From assembly GCA_019973155.2 (NCBI GenBank), contig BPQB01000080.1, positions 62,001 to 126,000 on the forward strand: a DNA stretch of 64,000 bases, in the 5' to 3' direction. The position numbers and the translations under genes were made by a program. This document shows, in pieces, positions 23,367 through 34,189 of this stretch. The notes under the pieces are model-generated. The model was given only the letters and a program-made list of their open reading frames with translations, made no database searches and was not told the DNA's origin. The stretch comes from Phanerochaete sordida. Its lineage: Eukaryota; Basidiomycota; Agaricomycetes; Polyporales; Phanerochaetaceae. Numbering within the stretch: the first letter of the stretch is position 1; every line of letters starts with the position of its first letter.

Positions 23367-23960
23367 ACCGGCGCAAGCGGGAGCAAGGGCACCCAAGGCC
23401 CCATCCCTCCTCGCCGAAACGATTTATCTCGCGAGCTAGGCACGCGCAAGCAAAGCTCCGCGACCGCCGGGCCCGCCCGCACCACGCCCCACAGCCCTGC
23501 GCACCTGCGATAGCAGCGCACGCGCCGGGCGAGCAGAAATCGCCGCTGCGTTTCAGCGGTGTCCTGGGCGGCAGGCCGCGTGTGGGATCGCCCATCGGGC
23601 ACGCTGCCCCCGCGCCCCCGTCTGGACAACAAGGTTCGCGCGCGCGCACCGGGAGATCGGCAGGCGTGGCGCGCGGCAGGACGCGCTGGGGCGTGCGCCG
23701 TGCGGCCCCGGATGCGCCTTACTCAGGCGGAGGTGAAACGCGCGACGGTCGTTCGTGGGGCAAGGGGCCGCGGGACGAGCACGCGCCCGGCGGGTGCTGA
23801 TCACTCTGGTGACGTCCACAACAGCGCGATCGCACAATTAACGGGGCGGAAGCAGCTGGCGGCAGCGCGACAAGGTACCTGAGGACATGCTCCGACGCCG
23901 AGCGGATTGTGGCACAGAGGAGGCTTGCGCACAGGATTCCGGAGCTCGGAAGCGACATTG
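23367..23960. other. spacer between DUF6533 copies 1 and 2
   Basis: About 590 bp upstream of copy 1 and downstream of copy 2. GC-rich open frames on both strands with no domain. Confidence 0.45.
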
Positions 23961-25393
23961 TCAGGCGGCGGAAAGGGTCGTGACGGCCGCGAACTCAGCC
24001 TTGTCGACCGTGCCTATGTCCTTCAGCTCTACAGTGCCGTAGGCGGTCGTATCTGGTGCGGTCTGTAATGTGAAGCCCCGGCGGCGGCGCATGCCCGCCC
24101 GTGGCGTGAAATCCATGGCGGTGAGCGTCGCTTCTGCCATGGTGTCGTTGAGAGCCAGCCGGCGGAGATTGAGGAGGACGTGGGAGCCCTGCGATGCGCG
24201 ATCAGGTGGCGTCGCTATTTGTATAGCACTGGTTTGTGGCTTACCGCGAAAGACATGGCGGCGAATGCCCACCCGTAGCCCATGCCGACAAGTGGTGTCT
24301 TGTTCAGTTTGTACATGAGCATGTTCAGGAGCATAGCCACTGTGGGAACGCTGATCATTGATTTGTTCAGCGCAGCAGCGACTCGGAGGAGCCTTACCGA
24401 AAATGAGGGCAAACGCCCAGGTACCATCCCTGACAAAAATAAAGAGAATAGACTTTCTACTGCGCGATATGCTCTGGAAGAACTTGACTAGGGTCAGGGC
24501 AAAGAGGAAGGTCTCAAAAGCCAGAGACGATAGCCTACAAGGGTGGATCAGTTGAGTACAATTTGTATGAGTGTACTGGAAGAGAGAATACCAGTAAGAC
24601 ATGAAAAGGCTAGGCGCGTGAGCAACCAGACAGTCGGGGCTGAAGGTCATCTGAGGCAGTACGACAGCGAGGCACACGATCATGACGGTGACCTCCGCCA
24701 GGAACGCGAGGACAATCGCCCACAGCACGAGCTTGTTCTGGTTGTAGAGCACGTACACTGGCCGTGCCCGTCAGCCGTGCCGGATCAAACGCTACGCAAG
24801 GAGCGGACGCACGCCGCATGACGAGCACGGCTTCGACGGCGAACGTGAGCACCTCGACGAAGATCAGCTGCTCGTAGACCCAGCCCCGGCAGCCGCCGCT
24901 CGAGAAGCGGGCGTGCGTGTCGAGCGTGAAGAGCGCGCTGCGTTGGGACGTGCGTCAGCCGTGCCCGCGCGCACTGTCACGCGAAAGCGCACCCGCCGTG
25001 GAGGATCGGCGTGTACCGGATGAAGGCGTACGCCCACTTGACCCACGACCAGGGCCGCCTGCGGCGCGTGAGAACGTGAGTCCGTAGCACCGAGGCGAAG
25101 CACTGCTGACCGCCATATGCACTCGACCTAGACCTTGTCAGACCGAGACACATGCGACGATCCCCAAAGCAGCTTACCTCGACGTCGAAGTGGACCGCAG
25201 CGTCCCAGGCGAGCCACGCCGTCGCACACGCTGCGGAGGCACATCAGCACCACGCCCCGCGCGCCGCAGAACCCGCATCCATGGGCAGGAAGCATCCATG
25301 GGCAGGAAGCATCCATGGGCAGGAAGCACAGCACGCACCGGTCGCGTACGTGACCTGGACGCCGAGCGCGATGTCCGTGGGCGTGCGCGGCAT
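23961..25393 (-). CDS. DUF6533-like seven-helix membrane protein, copy 2 (313 aa)
   Basis: Nine exons on the minus strand: 25393-25339, 25230-25178, 25127-25111, 25058-24993, 24937-24813, 24757-24592, 24534-24398, 24339-24245, 24188-23961 (942 nt). Same order of blocks as copy 1: WDAAVHFDVE, VECIWR, RPWSWVKWAYAFIRYTPIL, WVYEQLIFVEVLTFAVEAVL, LYVLYNQNKLVLWAIVLAF, SSLAFETFLFALTLVKFF, TWAFALIF, GYGWAFAAMSFA, GSHVLLNLRRL. Exon sizes 53, 17, 66 and 166 nt are identical to copy 1. The soluble tail (about 60 residues, ending TTLSAA) is unique to this copy. The first intron holds three perfect 17-bp tandem repeats. Unknown function. Confidence 0.85.
25275..25325. repeat. three perfect 17-bp tandem repeats in an intron
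   Basis: Unit GCATCCATGGGCAGGAA at 25275-25291, 25292-25308 and 25309-25325, inside intron 1 of DUF6533 copy 2. Each unit contains CCATGG; on the coding strand it gives repeated ATGs within the intron. Confidence 0.9.
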
Positions 25394-26390
25394 CGCGGCA
25401 CTCGCGCGGGCGCGGGGGAGAGAAGGGGCTGCGCGAGCCGCTGCACGGGCCTCAAGTATGCGGGCCCGCTGCCTCCCGCTGCCGCGCCCGCGGGACCGGG
25501 CGTACGCCCATCGATGCTGCGAGCGTCCGCTTCGCCGAGGGCCCCGGGGCACGCTGCTCGGCTTCGCGCGGCGCCCCCACCGCGGGCGCCGGGCCCGGAG
25601 GGAGGACCCTTGGCTGGAAATCCGGCGCTGGGTCCTAGGAGCCTGGGATGCGTGGAAGCGGGCGGGGCGTGGGCTGGCGCGGCCCGTTCGGGCGCGTGGG
25701 ACGTGCGGGGGCAGTGGACGGCGCGCCGGACGCGGTGCATCGATGCTCGCTTGGGGGGCTTCTGCGCAGGCTGGCACTGCACGCTCAGAAGCTGGGAGTG
25801 AGTACGCGGGAGATCGTCGGTGGACGGGACGGGCGGGCTGTGGGGGCGTGCCCGCGGGGGCGGCGTGCCTGATTCGCGCCGCCGCGAGGCCGCTGCGTCA
25901 CTGCACGCGGTGGGAACCGACTTGGCCTGCGCGAACTCTCCGTGTTATGTCTGCGCCGTCTTCGTGGCGTCCATGCGTGCCTGGGACGGGGAGGTCTCCG
26001 TGGACCGAGGGCTATCAGTGATGGGTCTCTGGCGTTTGGCAGGCCGACGATCACACCTGCCTGTCGAGACGACATGATACAGTGGCTCGCTGTCGAGCCT
26101 GGCAGTCGCACCATGGGACTGGCAGATCTTCGTCGGAGGCCGTGCGCATCGCTACGTGCGAGCGCATCTGCCGTGCCGTGCCTGTCACTGCAACAGCTCC
26201 CCGGCGCGCGCGACATCGTGGCGCACTGACACCCGCGCCGCTGTCCGCCAAGCGTTCCCAGAGAGCACACAGCCATGCGATTACGTGCGCGCTTCGATAC
26301 TTGTACAGTACACCTGTCGATCCTGCCGGTACGCACAGTCAGCAGCGCGCCGTCAGCACACACCATTGCACTCACAGAGACACACCACCG
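25394..26390. other. 1-kb spacer between DUF6533 copies 2 and 3
   Basis: Promoter side of copy 2 and 3' side of copy 3. GC-rich in the left half. No convincing gene or repeat. Confidence 0.45.
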
Positions 26391-27897
26391 CTAGGCGACG
26401 CCCGCCCCCGCGCGCGGCGGCACCGCGGACAGCTCCTCGGTCGCGTCCGTCCGGCGCGAGCTCCAGCGGTCGGACACGGCGGCGGCGGCGAAGCTCGAGA
26501 GCTCGTCGAGCGCGGCCGGCGCGCTGTCCATGCGCATGCCGAGGCGCCGGATGTTCAGCAGGATGTGCGAGCCCTGGCGGCGCAAAGCGTCAGCGCGCGC
26601 GCGTGCGAGCGGGGCGCGGGGGGCGTACCGCGAAGGACATTATGCTGAGCGCGAAGCTACGTGACGAGTAAGGATGGATGTGGGCGGAGGAGGGGTGGAG
26701 CGTACAAGTAGCCCATGCCCGCGAGCGGCGTCGTCACGAGCTGGTACATCAGCGTGTTGAAGAGCATCGCCGCTGCGCAACGTCAGCACCCCTCTCGCGC
26801 AGACGGACGGTATGCGCGCGCGCACCGAAGATGATCGCGTACGCCCACGTCCCGTCGCGCACGAAGAGGAAGAGCACCGAGTGCCGCCCGCGCGCGCGCG
26901 CGACGCCGCGCAGGAACTTGTACAGCGTGAGCGCGAAGAGCGCCGTCTCGAAGCAGAGCGAGCTGAGCCTGCCGCGCGCGTCAGCACCCGCCACATACAC
27001 CACACACGCCGCCGCGCATGCCCCACCGCGGACGCAGGGGGACGCGCGGGAGGGAAGGGGGGAGGGAAGGAGGGGAAGGAGTGGGGAGGAGAGGGGCGCA
27101 CCAGTACGCCATGTAGATGCCCGGCGAGCTCGCGACGAGGCAGTCGGGCGTGAACGTCTGGCGCGGGACGACGAGCGCGAGCGTCGTGCCCATGAGCGCG
27201 GCCTCGGCCGCGAAGCCGCCGCCGACGAGCGCGCCAACGATTTTATTACGGTTGTACATCGCGTACACTGTGCGCGGGTCAGCGTCCGCGCGTGCGGCGC
27301 ACAGGGAGATAGGGGAAGGGGGAAGAGAAGAGGAGGGGAGGGGAGGGGAGGGGAGGGGAGGGGGGGGCGCACCGCGGAGCATGAGCACGAGCTCGACGGC
27401 GACCGTCACGCACTCGATCACGACGAGCTGGTCGATGATCCACCCGCGGCAGCCCGCGGGCGGGTAGGTCAGGTTCGCGGTGAGCGCGAGGACCGCGCTG
27501 GCGCGCAGGCGTCAGCCTCGGTGGCGCTGCACGCAGGCGCGACGCACCCGCCGTTGAGGATCGGGACGTAGCGCACGAAGGCGTACGCGTACTTCACCCA
27601 CGTCGTCGGCCGGCTGCGGCATAGCTCAGCGACACGCCTTCGCATGGGCGCGGCGGCGTACCGCCAGATGCAGTCGACCTGGCGCAGCGTGAGCCGCCTG
27701 CGGGACGGAAGGCGCCACGGACGCACCTCGACGTCAAAATGGATTGCGGTGTCGTAGAGCATCCACATGACCGCGGACACTGCGCGCGCGCCCGCGTCAC
27801 CGCCCGCACTCTGCATTTCGTGTTCGGCGCGCCCAGGCTCACCTGCGCCGTAGCTCGTGTAGAGCTTGCCCTGCACCGTCGCGGCGTGGTCGTGCAT
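26391..27897 (-). CDS. DUF6533-like seven-helix membrane protein, copy 3 (300 aa)
   Basis: Ten exons on the minus strand: 27897-27843, 27779-27727, 27678-27662, 27613-27548, 27497-27373, 27267-27102, 26968-26826, 26772-26706, 26656-26629, 26573-26391 (903 nt). Blocks: MLYDTAIHFDVE, VDCIWR, RPTTWVKYAYAFVRYVPIL, QLVVIECVTVAVELVLML, RVYAMYNRNK, FETALFALTLYKFLRGVA, GTWAYAIIF, NTLMYQLVTTPLAGMGY, GSHILLNIRRLGM. It has one more intron than copy 2 (between GMGY and FALSIMSFA), leaving a 28-nt exon. Two introns carry long G/A-rich tracts on the plus strand. The tail is short and Ser/Ala-rich. Most diverged and most GC-rich of the three copies. Unknown function. Confidence 0.83.
27330..27367 (+). repeat. 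GGGGA microsatellite in an intron of DUF6533 copy 3
   Basis: About seven GAGGG units ending in a run of seven or more G, on the plus strand (CCCCT on the coding strand), beside the splice donor of exon 5. It meets the usual spacing rule for G-quadruplexes. A related purine tract lies at about 27050-27097 in the next intron. Confidence 0.8.
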
Positions 27898-28743
27898 CGT
27901 GACAGTCAGTAGCCAAGCTCGCGCGGAGCAGGTAGATAAAGCCGCGCACACCCCTCGCCTGCACCGCACCGCGGCGTGGCTTCTGCTCCCGCGCAGAGCA
28001 CGGCAGCGTGCGAAGGCGCCCGCGTGGACGGTCCCCTGAGGCTTCGCAGCGGCGGGCCCGGATCTGAAACGCTGCTGGGGCCTCCGGGTGTGCGCCATAC
28101 ATGGAAGGGAGGCCGCCACGGTGCGCGGATGCACAGGGGCACCTCGGAGAGTGTTCTCGCCAGTGGAAGGCGGCCGGGAGCAGACAGGGCACAGCCGTGT
28201 GCTGCTGGAACCTGCGGCATCGCCACGCGCGAGGACAGCGAGACACGCGGACTTGCGTGAGGCGTGCTGGCATCCAGACGTCTCCACGGATGCGCAGGGC
28301 CATCAGCGCCACGGGACGCCTCAAAGTGCGAGTGCCTGGCGGCGCGATCTGCGCGCGGGTCGTTTCGCACCCTGCGACGCCGGCGGCGCAGGCCCCGGTC
28401 CGAAAGGTGCGCGGGGCTCCCAGCGACGGTCAAAGTGGCTCTGGCGTGACGTGGGGACGTGCAGCGTTGCCGTCCGTCGCAGGTGCCTTGATCGTCAGGA
28501 GAGACAAGGCAAATGGGACGCGGGGAGTTCCAGAGCTGCTGCGCGCGCCGAGAGAGCGTCCGAGGACCCAAGCACCGATTGCCCTGCACATAACAATGAG
28601 CACGACGACATTGTACGCCGAAGATAATAAACGTGGTGCTCGCGCGGGACGAAGCGTTGGCCAGATGAGCGAGCTTGAAAAGCGCGGGCGGCGCATGCTC
28701 CATCAATGCATCACCGCCATCACCGCCGCCCCCGCACCAAGCC
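27898..28743. promoter_or_regulatory. 846-bp divergent spacer between DUF6533-3 and PAQR gene
   Basis: Both neighbours are transcribed away from it, so it should hold two promoters. GC-rich, no TATA box recognised. Open frames here lack any domain. Confidence 0.45.
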
Positions 28744-30306
28744 ATGCCGCCCGCCGGGCCCGACCCGCCTTCCAGCTTACCACCATCCTCGCCCTCCGCG
28801 CCCAAACATGCGACCGCAGCCCCCAAAGGTCGCAGGACGATCCCCTTCAGCGAGCTCCCGGCATGGAGGCAGGAGAACCCGGACGTGCGCACGGGCTACC
28901 GCGTCACCGTCGACAGCTGGGGCGAGTGCCTCGCCACCGTCGGCGCGTGGCACAACGAGACAGGTGCGCCGCGCGTCCGACATGGCGCCTGATATTGCTG
29001 CTCAACGCTCCTAGTGAACATCTGGACACACCTCCTCGGCGCTTTGGCTGCCGCTGCCCTCGCGGGGTACCTCACGTACTGGACGCTCGTGGGCAGCGGT
29101 GGCCACGGCGCTGAGCCCTTTGCCCGCCTCGCGCCGTTCTATGGCTTCCCCGCGTCGCTCGGGTGGCGCGACACTGCGGTGTTCGCGGTGTTCTTCCTCG
29201 GGAGCGTCGTCTGCTTCGCGTGCTCGACCCTCTTCCACACGTCGCTGTGCCATCGGGAGGAGGTACGTCTGCGCATATATGCCGTCTCACTTCGAGTTAT
29301 CAAGCATTTGCAATCCCTTTCAGGTCGTGAAGATCACAAGTAGAGTGGACTACCTCGGCATCCTCACGCTCGGCACGCTCAACTTCTGCCCGACCCTCTA
29401 CTACGGCTTCTACTGCACCCCGCGCCTCGCCTACGTCTACATGGCCCTCATGGCTGCCTCGGGCACAGGTGAGACTCATTCTCTAGTACCCCATCTCGCT
29501 CCCAGAATGCGGCGGTTCGACTGGGTATGGGCTCAGGGTCTATGAGCACTCAGGCTCTCGTCTGAGCGTGCACGGCCTGCATATCGTTGGCGGTGGCTGC
29601 AGGGGCCTCGCTTCGTTGCATCCCCTGATGTCTTTGCTGGTATGCCGCGGCAGACGGGCTTGAGGCCTAAAGCCTATCTTGCAGCGCGCACTGTGGCTCC
29701 GAAGCAGGTGCACGCCGCTCAGATACTTGCATGGGCCTGGCCTCCCTCGCGCAGCCCCCAGCAGCCTGCAGCGCTCCCCCCTCTCTCCGCCCCAAACCGC
29801 GCCTAACCACCACCCCCAGTGGGCACCTTCCTGGTATGCGCCCCGCGCTACAACGCGCCCGCGCACCGGCGCACGCGCGCGGCGACGTTCGTCACGCTCG
29901 GCGCCGCCGCGCTCGCGCCGTTCGTGCACGCGCTCGCGCGCCTCGGCGCGCCCGAGGCCGCGCGCGCGCTGGCGCTGCGCCTCGTCGGTGCGGAGCTCGG
30001 CGCGTACCTCCTCGGCGTCGTCCTCTAGTGCGTGTTCGTGCCACTTTGTGCGGGAGGATTTGCTGATGGCACGTTTGGGTGCAGTGCGGAAAGGTGGCCG
30101 GAGGCGGTGTGGCCGGGGCGGTTTGACTTTCTGGTGCGTGTGCACGTCGTGCCTCGCGTGACACTGGGCTGAGTTTGCGGGGGCAGGGCTCGTCGCACCA
30201 GCTGTTCCATGTCTGCAGCCTCGTGGCGGTCGCGCTGCACTATGTTGCGACGGTCGAGGCGTTTCGGTATCGGCATTTCGACCGGCTGGGCGTGTGCGCG
30301 ATGTAG
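28744..30306 (+). CDS. PAQR/hemolysin-III family membrane protein (329 aa)
   Basis: Six exons: 28744-28963, 29015-29262, 29324-29468, 29820-30027, 30085-30133, 30187-30306 (990 nt). Seven-helix protein of the adiponectin-receptor/IZH family, linked in fungi to lipid and zinc homeostasis and thought to act as zinc-dependent ceramidase-like hydrolases. Family motifs in order: ELPAWRQENPDVRTGYR, NIWTHLLGA, CSTLFHTSLCH, RVDYLGILTLGT, and the C-terminal zinc motif GSSHQLFHVCSLVAVALHY, followed by GVCAM. Zinc ligands H (in LFHTS) and the HxxxH pair are all present. The N-terminus before ELPAW is Pro-rich and poorly conserved. Intron 3 (29469-29819) is 351 nt, six times the local norm. Start is the first ATG of the frame (28744). 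Confidence 0.9.
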
Positions 30307-30330
30307 ACAAGATGCAGTCTTTGGACTATT

Positions 30331-30430
30331 CCACGTCGCGATTCATCCGCGGCTCCGTCAAGTCCACACTACAATCAAACACAATATATGCAAAAAAGAA
30401 TCATTTCGGCACCCTTGCTCTACGCGCAAC
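30331..30430 (+). repeat. dispersed repeat, copy 1
   Basis: Just after the PAQR stop. Shares GCGGCTCCGTCAAGTCCACA, ATATATGCAAAAAA and CACCCTTGCTCT with copies at 30451-30640 and 30741-30926. Confidence 0.7.
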
Positions 30431-30450
30431 GATTCATCCTCTCACCACAC

Positions 30451-30640
30451 CACATCGCGATAGTTTTGCGGCTCCGTCAAGTCCACACCACGACCAAAAG
30501 CGATAATACGCAGAATCCACCCTCTAAACACCCTTACCCTGCGCGCTGGACCGCTGCTCCTCGGTCGCCGGCCTCTAATGTGAGCGGGCGGTGGTCAGCT
30601 GGCGCGAGAAGAAGGTGCGCTCTGGTGTCGTTACGTCGCG
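30451..30640 (+). repeat. dispersed repeat, copy 2
   Basis: Shares GCGGCTCCGTCAAGTCCACA with copy 1, and GCGCGCTGGA, CGCTGCTCCTCGG and GGTCAGCTGGCGCGA with copy 3. Confidence 0.7.
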
Positions 30641-30740
30641 ATGGCCAAAGCCTTTTGTCATTGATATTCCGACCTTGTCTCGACCGTCGGGGCGCGTGCG
30701 CGCCATAGACAACACGCACAACATCCTCCCGCTTGCCGTC

Positions 30741-30926
30741 CCACGTCGGGACATCTCCGTGGCTCCGTCGAGTCCACGCCACGGACAAGAGCAATATATG
30801 CAAAAAAACTACCATTTCAGCACCCTTGCTCTGCGCGCTGGATCGCTGCTCCTCGGACGCCGGGCTCTAATGTGAACGGGAGATGGTCAGCTGGCGCGAC
30901 GAGCAGGCGCGCTCCGGTGTCGCTCG
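30741..30926 (+). repeat. dispersed repeat, copy 3
   Basis: Carries both halves found separately in copies 1 and 2. The sequence before it (about 30660-30715) resembles the PAQR stop region (GACC, GGGCG, GTGCGCG, TAGACAA), so the unit probably began as a duplication of the PAQR 3' end. It runs into the LysM upstream module. Confidence 0.65.
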
Positions 30927-31613
30927 CATCTTCGCTGTCGCTCTCGCGCGAGTGGACTCGTGATGGACGAGCATGTACGTCACCTGCAGGCCCACGTTCG
31001 CGTATTTATGGGCTGCCATCTGATGCAGATTTTGTCAGTGCTACATTGTATCAGTGTTGTACGCGACCCTGTATGTATGAGCCCTGGCTGAATGCGTACC
31101 TACGCTGAGCACGAAGGCTAAATGAATGTCTACATGGTGCAAATATCCCCCGCGCGAGGCGCATCACAAGGATGATATTCGTTCAATGGGACGTGACTCA
31201 CACGGGCAGGGCTACGGTGAGAACACGCTGAGCTGTTCGTGCAGGCTCACCGGCCAGCATGAGCACAACTCATCAGGAACGCGTACGTACCGCCCGCTAT
31301 TCACGGAGTGTCTTCTCCGCTCCAGTTCCTTCGCTGCCTGGTTGCTTCCGCTTTCATGACTCGCACACGCGTCTTCGCGCGTCGGCCGTCGCGCTCCTCT
31401 AGCGCGCCCACCCACGCTACCGCAGACCACGCACCGCGCCGACATCAGAACGCCCCAGACGGCGCTGCGGGGGCTTACGTCCGCGCCGCTTCCTTGCGCG
31501 CGCCCGTTCACACAGGCTCGCCAAAGCGAGGCACGTTGCACGCCCTGGTCGCAGCGCGCCAGGCAATGTATGCGGGCCCTGGATGGCGCAGCCGGTACGC
31601 AGCTGTGCGGGCA
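30866..31613 (+). repeat. LysM upstream module, copy at LysM-1
   Basis: About 750 bp preceding LysM-1, related to 34190-34869 and 46551-47321. Marker CCTGCAGGCCCACGTTCGC at 30983-31001. Further shared words with the LysM-2 copy: GAGCCCTGGCTGA, GAGC-CGAAGGCTAA, CAGGGCTA-GGTGAGA and CATCAGGAACGCGT. Confidence 0.7.
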
Positions 31614-31622
31614 TATAAAAAG
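31614..31622 (+). promoter_or_regulatory. TATA box of LysM-1
   Basis: TATAAAAAG, 74 nt before the start codon. LysM-2 to 4 have aligned versions. Confidence 0.7.
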
Positions 31623-31696
31623 GGGCGAGGGCGAGGAGGGTGCTGCAGAGCCAGGTCGCCTAGCTCTCCTCCTCTATCCGCATCCTCAGCTCAGCT

Positions 31697-32332
31697 ATGC
31701 TCGCCATCGCGCCCCTCGCCGCGCTCGCCGCGCTCTTCTTCACTGGTGAGCTCTGTCCGAGCCTGGCGCGGCTTCGTGCGCTGACCGTGGGCCCGCAGTG
31801 CGCGCACAGATCCCCGGGAACTGCGACCGCACGGCGACTGTGCAGAGCGGCGATACGTGCGACGGCATCTCTGCCGCGCAGAACGTCTCGACGTGCGTCC
31901 CGCCGTCGCGCCCAGAGCGTGCCAAATGCTGACCTGCGGACAGCTTCCAGCTCGCGCACGTCAACCCCGGCATCGACGCGGGCTGCGACAACCTGCAGCC
32001 GGGCGAGGTGCGTCTCGCGGATCCCCTCGCGCATCGCACGCATGGACGCTGACACGTCGGCGTGTGCCAGGTGCTCTGCCTGGGCACCGCGGGCGAAGAC
32101 TGCTCGACGGTGCACACCGTGCAGAGCGGCGACAGCTGCGCGGCGATCGCGGACGGCGCGGGCATCCCCGTCGCGACGCTCCTGCACAACAACCCGAACG
32201 TCGACCCGGCGTGCGACAATATCGGCATCGGGGAGGTGCGTCGCTTGGTGTGTGCGGCGTGGTGCGGTGCTGATTTAATGGCGGATGCGGCAGGTGCTGT
32301 GCACGACGGATGTGCTCATCAACTACACTTAA
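31697..32332 (+). CDS. secreted two-LysM protein LysM-1 (136 aa)
   Basis: Five exons: 31697-31745, 31799-31892, 31944-32007, 32071-32235, 32294-32332 (411 nt). Signal peptide of about 19 residues (MLAIAPLAALAALFFTVRA). LysM 1 covers about residues 28-72 (TVQSGDTCDGISAAQNVS, then FQLAHVNPGIDAGCDNL, GE). LysM 2 covers about 83-127 (TVQSGDSCAAIADGAGIP, then LLHNNPNVDPACDNIGIGE). Eight cysteines (25, 37, 62, 72, 80, 92, 117, 127) could form four disulfides. Known family role: binding of chitin oligomers; in fungi such proteins may shield hyphal chitin or blunt chitin-triggered responses. No catalytic domain. The exon lengths 94, 64, 165 and 39 nt are identical in all four copies. Ends INYT. Confidence 0.93.
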
Positions 32333-32931
32333 ACTGGAGGACAACGCTGGGTGAAATAGTGCTATGGACGGCTTGTAATGCTAGGTTGTAGATCTGCATA
32401 GAGTGAATTGCCGCGGATATCAGTGAAGCTCTGCGCTGGGCGCTCTGCCCCGACCAGCGGTGCCACAAAGGTTACAGAAGATCGATGCCATAGTTAACGA
32501 TTTTCACATCTCCTCGCCATGGCGGCCGTTGTGTTTCCCCTAGGGGACGTCCGTTGCTGATGTGCATCCACGGTGCGACAGAACTCAGCCTTGAACTCAG
32601 CCACAGCGTAACATAGCAGCCTGAGCCTCGTTCCCTCTCTCTGGCAGGGAGGCGTCGTCAGATCTCAGAGCCTGCGCTACGCCCTCTAAGTAGGGTAAGC
32701 TAAGGATTGAACGAGCCTCAGAAAAGAGAGCTGCAAAATGTTTGTCCCTGCGTCTCCGGCCGATTTCAAACTCTGTGTGTTATACAGCTTAGAAGACCAC
32801 TGATGCCATGATCTCTAGAATTGAGACCAAAGCACAGTACTGTACAAGGTAGGATAGATATCATGATCGAGACCAAGGCAAATGATGAAGATGGTATGCG
32901 CCCCCTTGCCTCCACGCATGATCCTAGCTCC
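32333..32931. other. convergent spacer
   Basis: About 600 bp between the stops of LysM-1 and the secreted-family gene. No gene seen. Confidence 0.5.
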
Positions 32932-33551
32932 TTATTCCGTGTAGAGTAGGGCCCTGGAATCGAGGGAGATGTTGTCGACGTCTTCAAACGGCTGCAACCA
33001 AGTTGGTCAATACGTGCTATGGATAGTGTTTTCCGCCAAACGTACATCGCATTGACCGAGATCCTCTATAACGGCGAGATGAATACTGTCACCAGATATG
33101 GCTTGTCCAAGGTCCGGCGTGTTCAATGTAGGAGGCACAGGAACGTCCGGTATGCCAGGCGGGGGTGTGATATCACCTGCGGAATTATCTCAGTAACCTC
33201 GTGAAAATTGACCTTCCACTCGAGGTGCTCACCGTCGTTAAATATAGTGTACTCTCCAAAGTACCAGAGATAGTCGCTGAACCCAAAGGTTGAGTTCAGG
33301 TCTGCAGTGGTCGGCTTATAGGCGAGGATGTATACGTTGACTGTCGTCCACGGGGCGTGACAAATGCCACTGTGCTGCGGGGCATTCCGCACGCTGAAGG
33401 CGAACGAATCGCCCGCAATTACACTGGTGCCATCGGTGGGTGCGATGATGATGCCATTGTCATCGGTGACGCTGGGCGGACTCCCCGGTGGCAGGCTGGC
33501 AGCCAGCGCAAGGGCAGGAGCGAGTAGGATGAGACTATGTGCAAACCGCAT
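32932..33551 (-). CDS. small secreted protein, GFSDYL family member 1 (169 aa)
   Basis: Three exons: 33551-33233, 33176-33046, 32991-32932 (510 nt). Splice positions and phases match the two relatives at 51899 and 53077. Signal peptide MRFAHSLILLAPALALAAS. Then a Pro/Ser spacer, a block with IIIAPTDGTSVIAGDSFAF, a Cys-containing CHAPWTTVNVYILAY, and the family signature LNSTFGFSDYLWYFG. Exon 2 has a Pro-rich start and ends IEDLGQCD. Exon 3 starts at the same position as in the relatives but is diverged (ends LLYTE). Extracellular, function unknown; the beta-strand-like alternation of the core suggests a small beta-sandwich (inference). TATAAAG lies about 50 nt upstream (33605-33599). Confidence 0.8.
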
Positions 33552-33611
33552 TGCAGGACTATCGTTGCAGGTTGTATGCAGTCTATGTACTCAGCCCGCT
33601 TTATATCTATG

Positions 33612-34189
33612 AACCTGAGGTGCCTGGCCGCCTTGTGCCTAGCCTCCTGGGCGGTGTAGCTGACAGTTCTCCGATTGTCTGGTATGAAGAGGAGATGCTC
33701 ACCCACGAAGGTATCAATTGGCCGTAACTTACAATCACGGTGGCTTTCGCTGCTGAACGCTGGGAACGGATTGGGAGACGGTACACCATGATGGTGGGTT
33801 ACAACGGGCTTCGCGCCAGATAATGGGCAGCAATTGCTACAGAAGCGACGGAGCGCCTCGATATCAAACGTTCAGGCATTTTTTCGGGAGTCATGGTATC
33901 ATGTAGCGCACCGTTCGGGGGATGTTCAGCCGATGCAAGCCACAAAGATGGCCATGATGAAACGTACGACTAAACGCCAGGTCCGACAAGACCGGAAGAT
34001 CGTACGCAGCTGACAATGTAGTGCGCCAAGCATTGAAACCTTGTCAATATTCCGGAGGCCGAAGGCGATGTTGACATAATGATTTCGGCTTCGACTAGAA
34101 TCATTGACGAAGATTATCCGTTCGAATACTGGCAGAGCACAGTTGGAGGACTCACGTACATTGCCCTAGGACCGTCTCTCAGTGAGAGT
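33612..34189. other. spacer upstream of secreted-family member 1
   Basis: About 580 bp, AT-richer than most of the window. No gene or repeat recognised. Confidence 0.45.

Noticed and set aside
25275..25325. Regular 17-bp repeats as a CRISPR-like array
   Set aside because: The units are directly adjacent with no spacers, in a eukaryotic intron; a simple tandem repeat.
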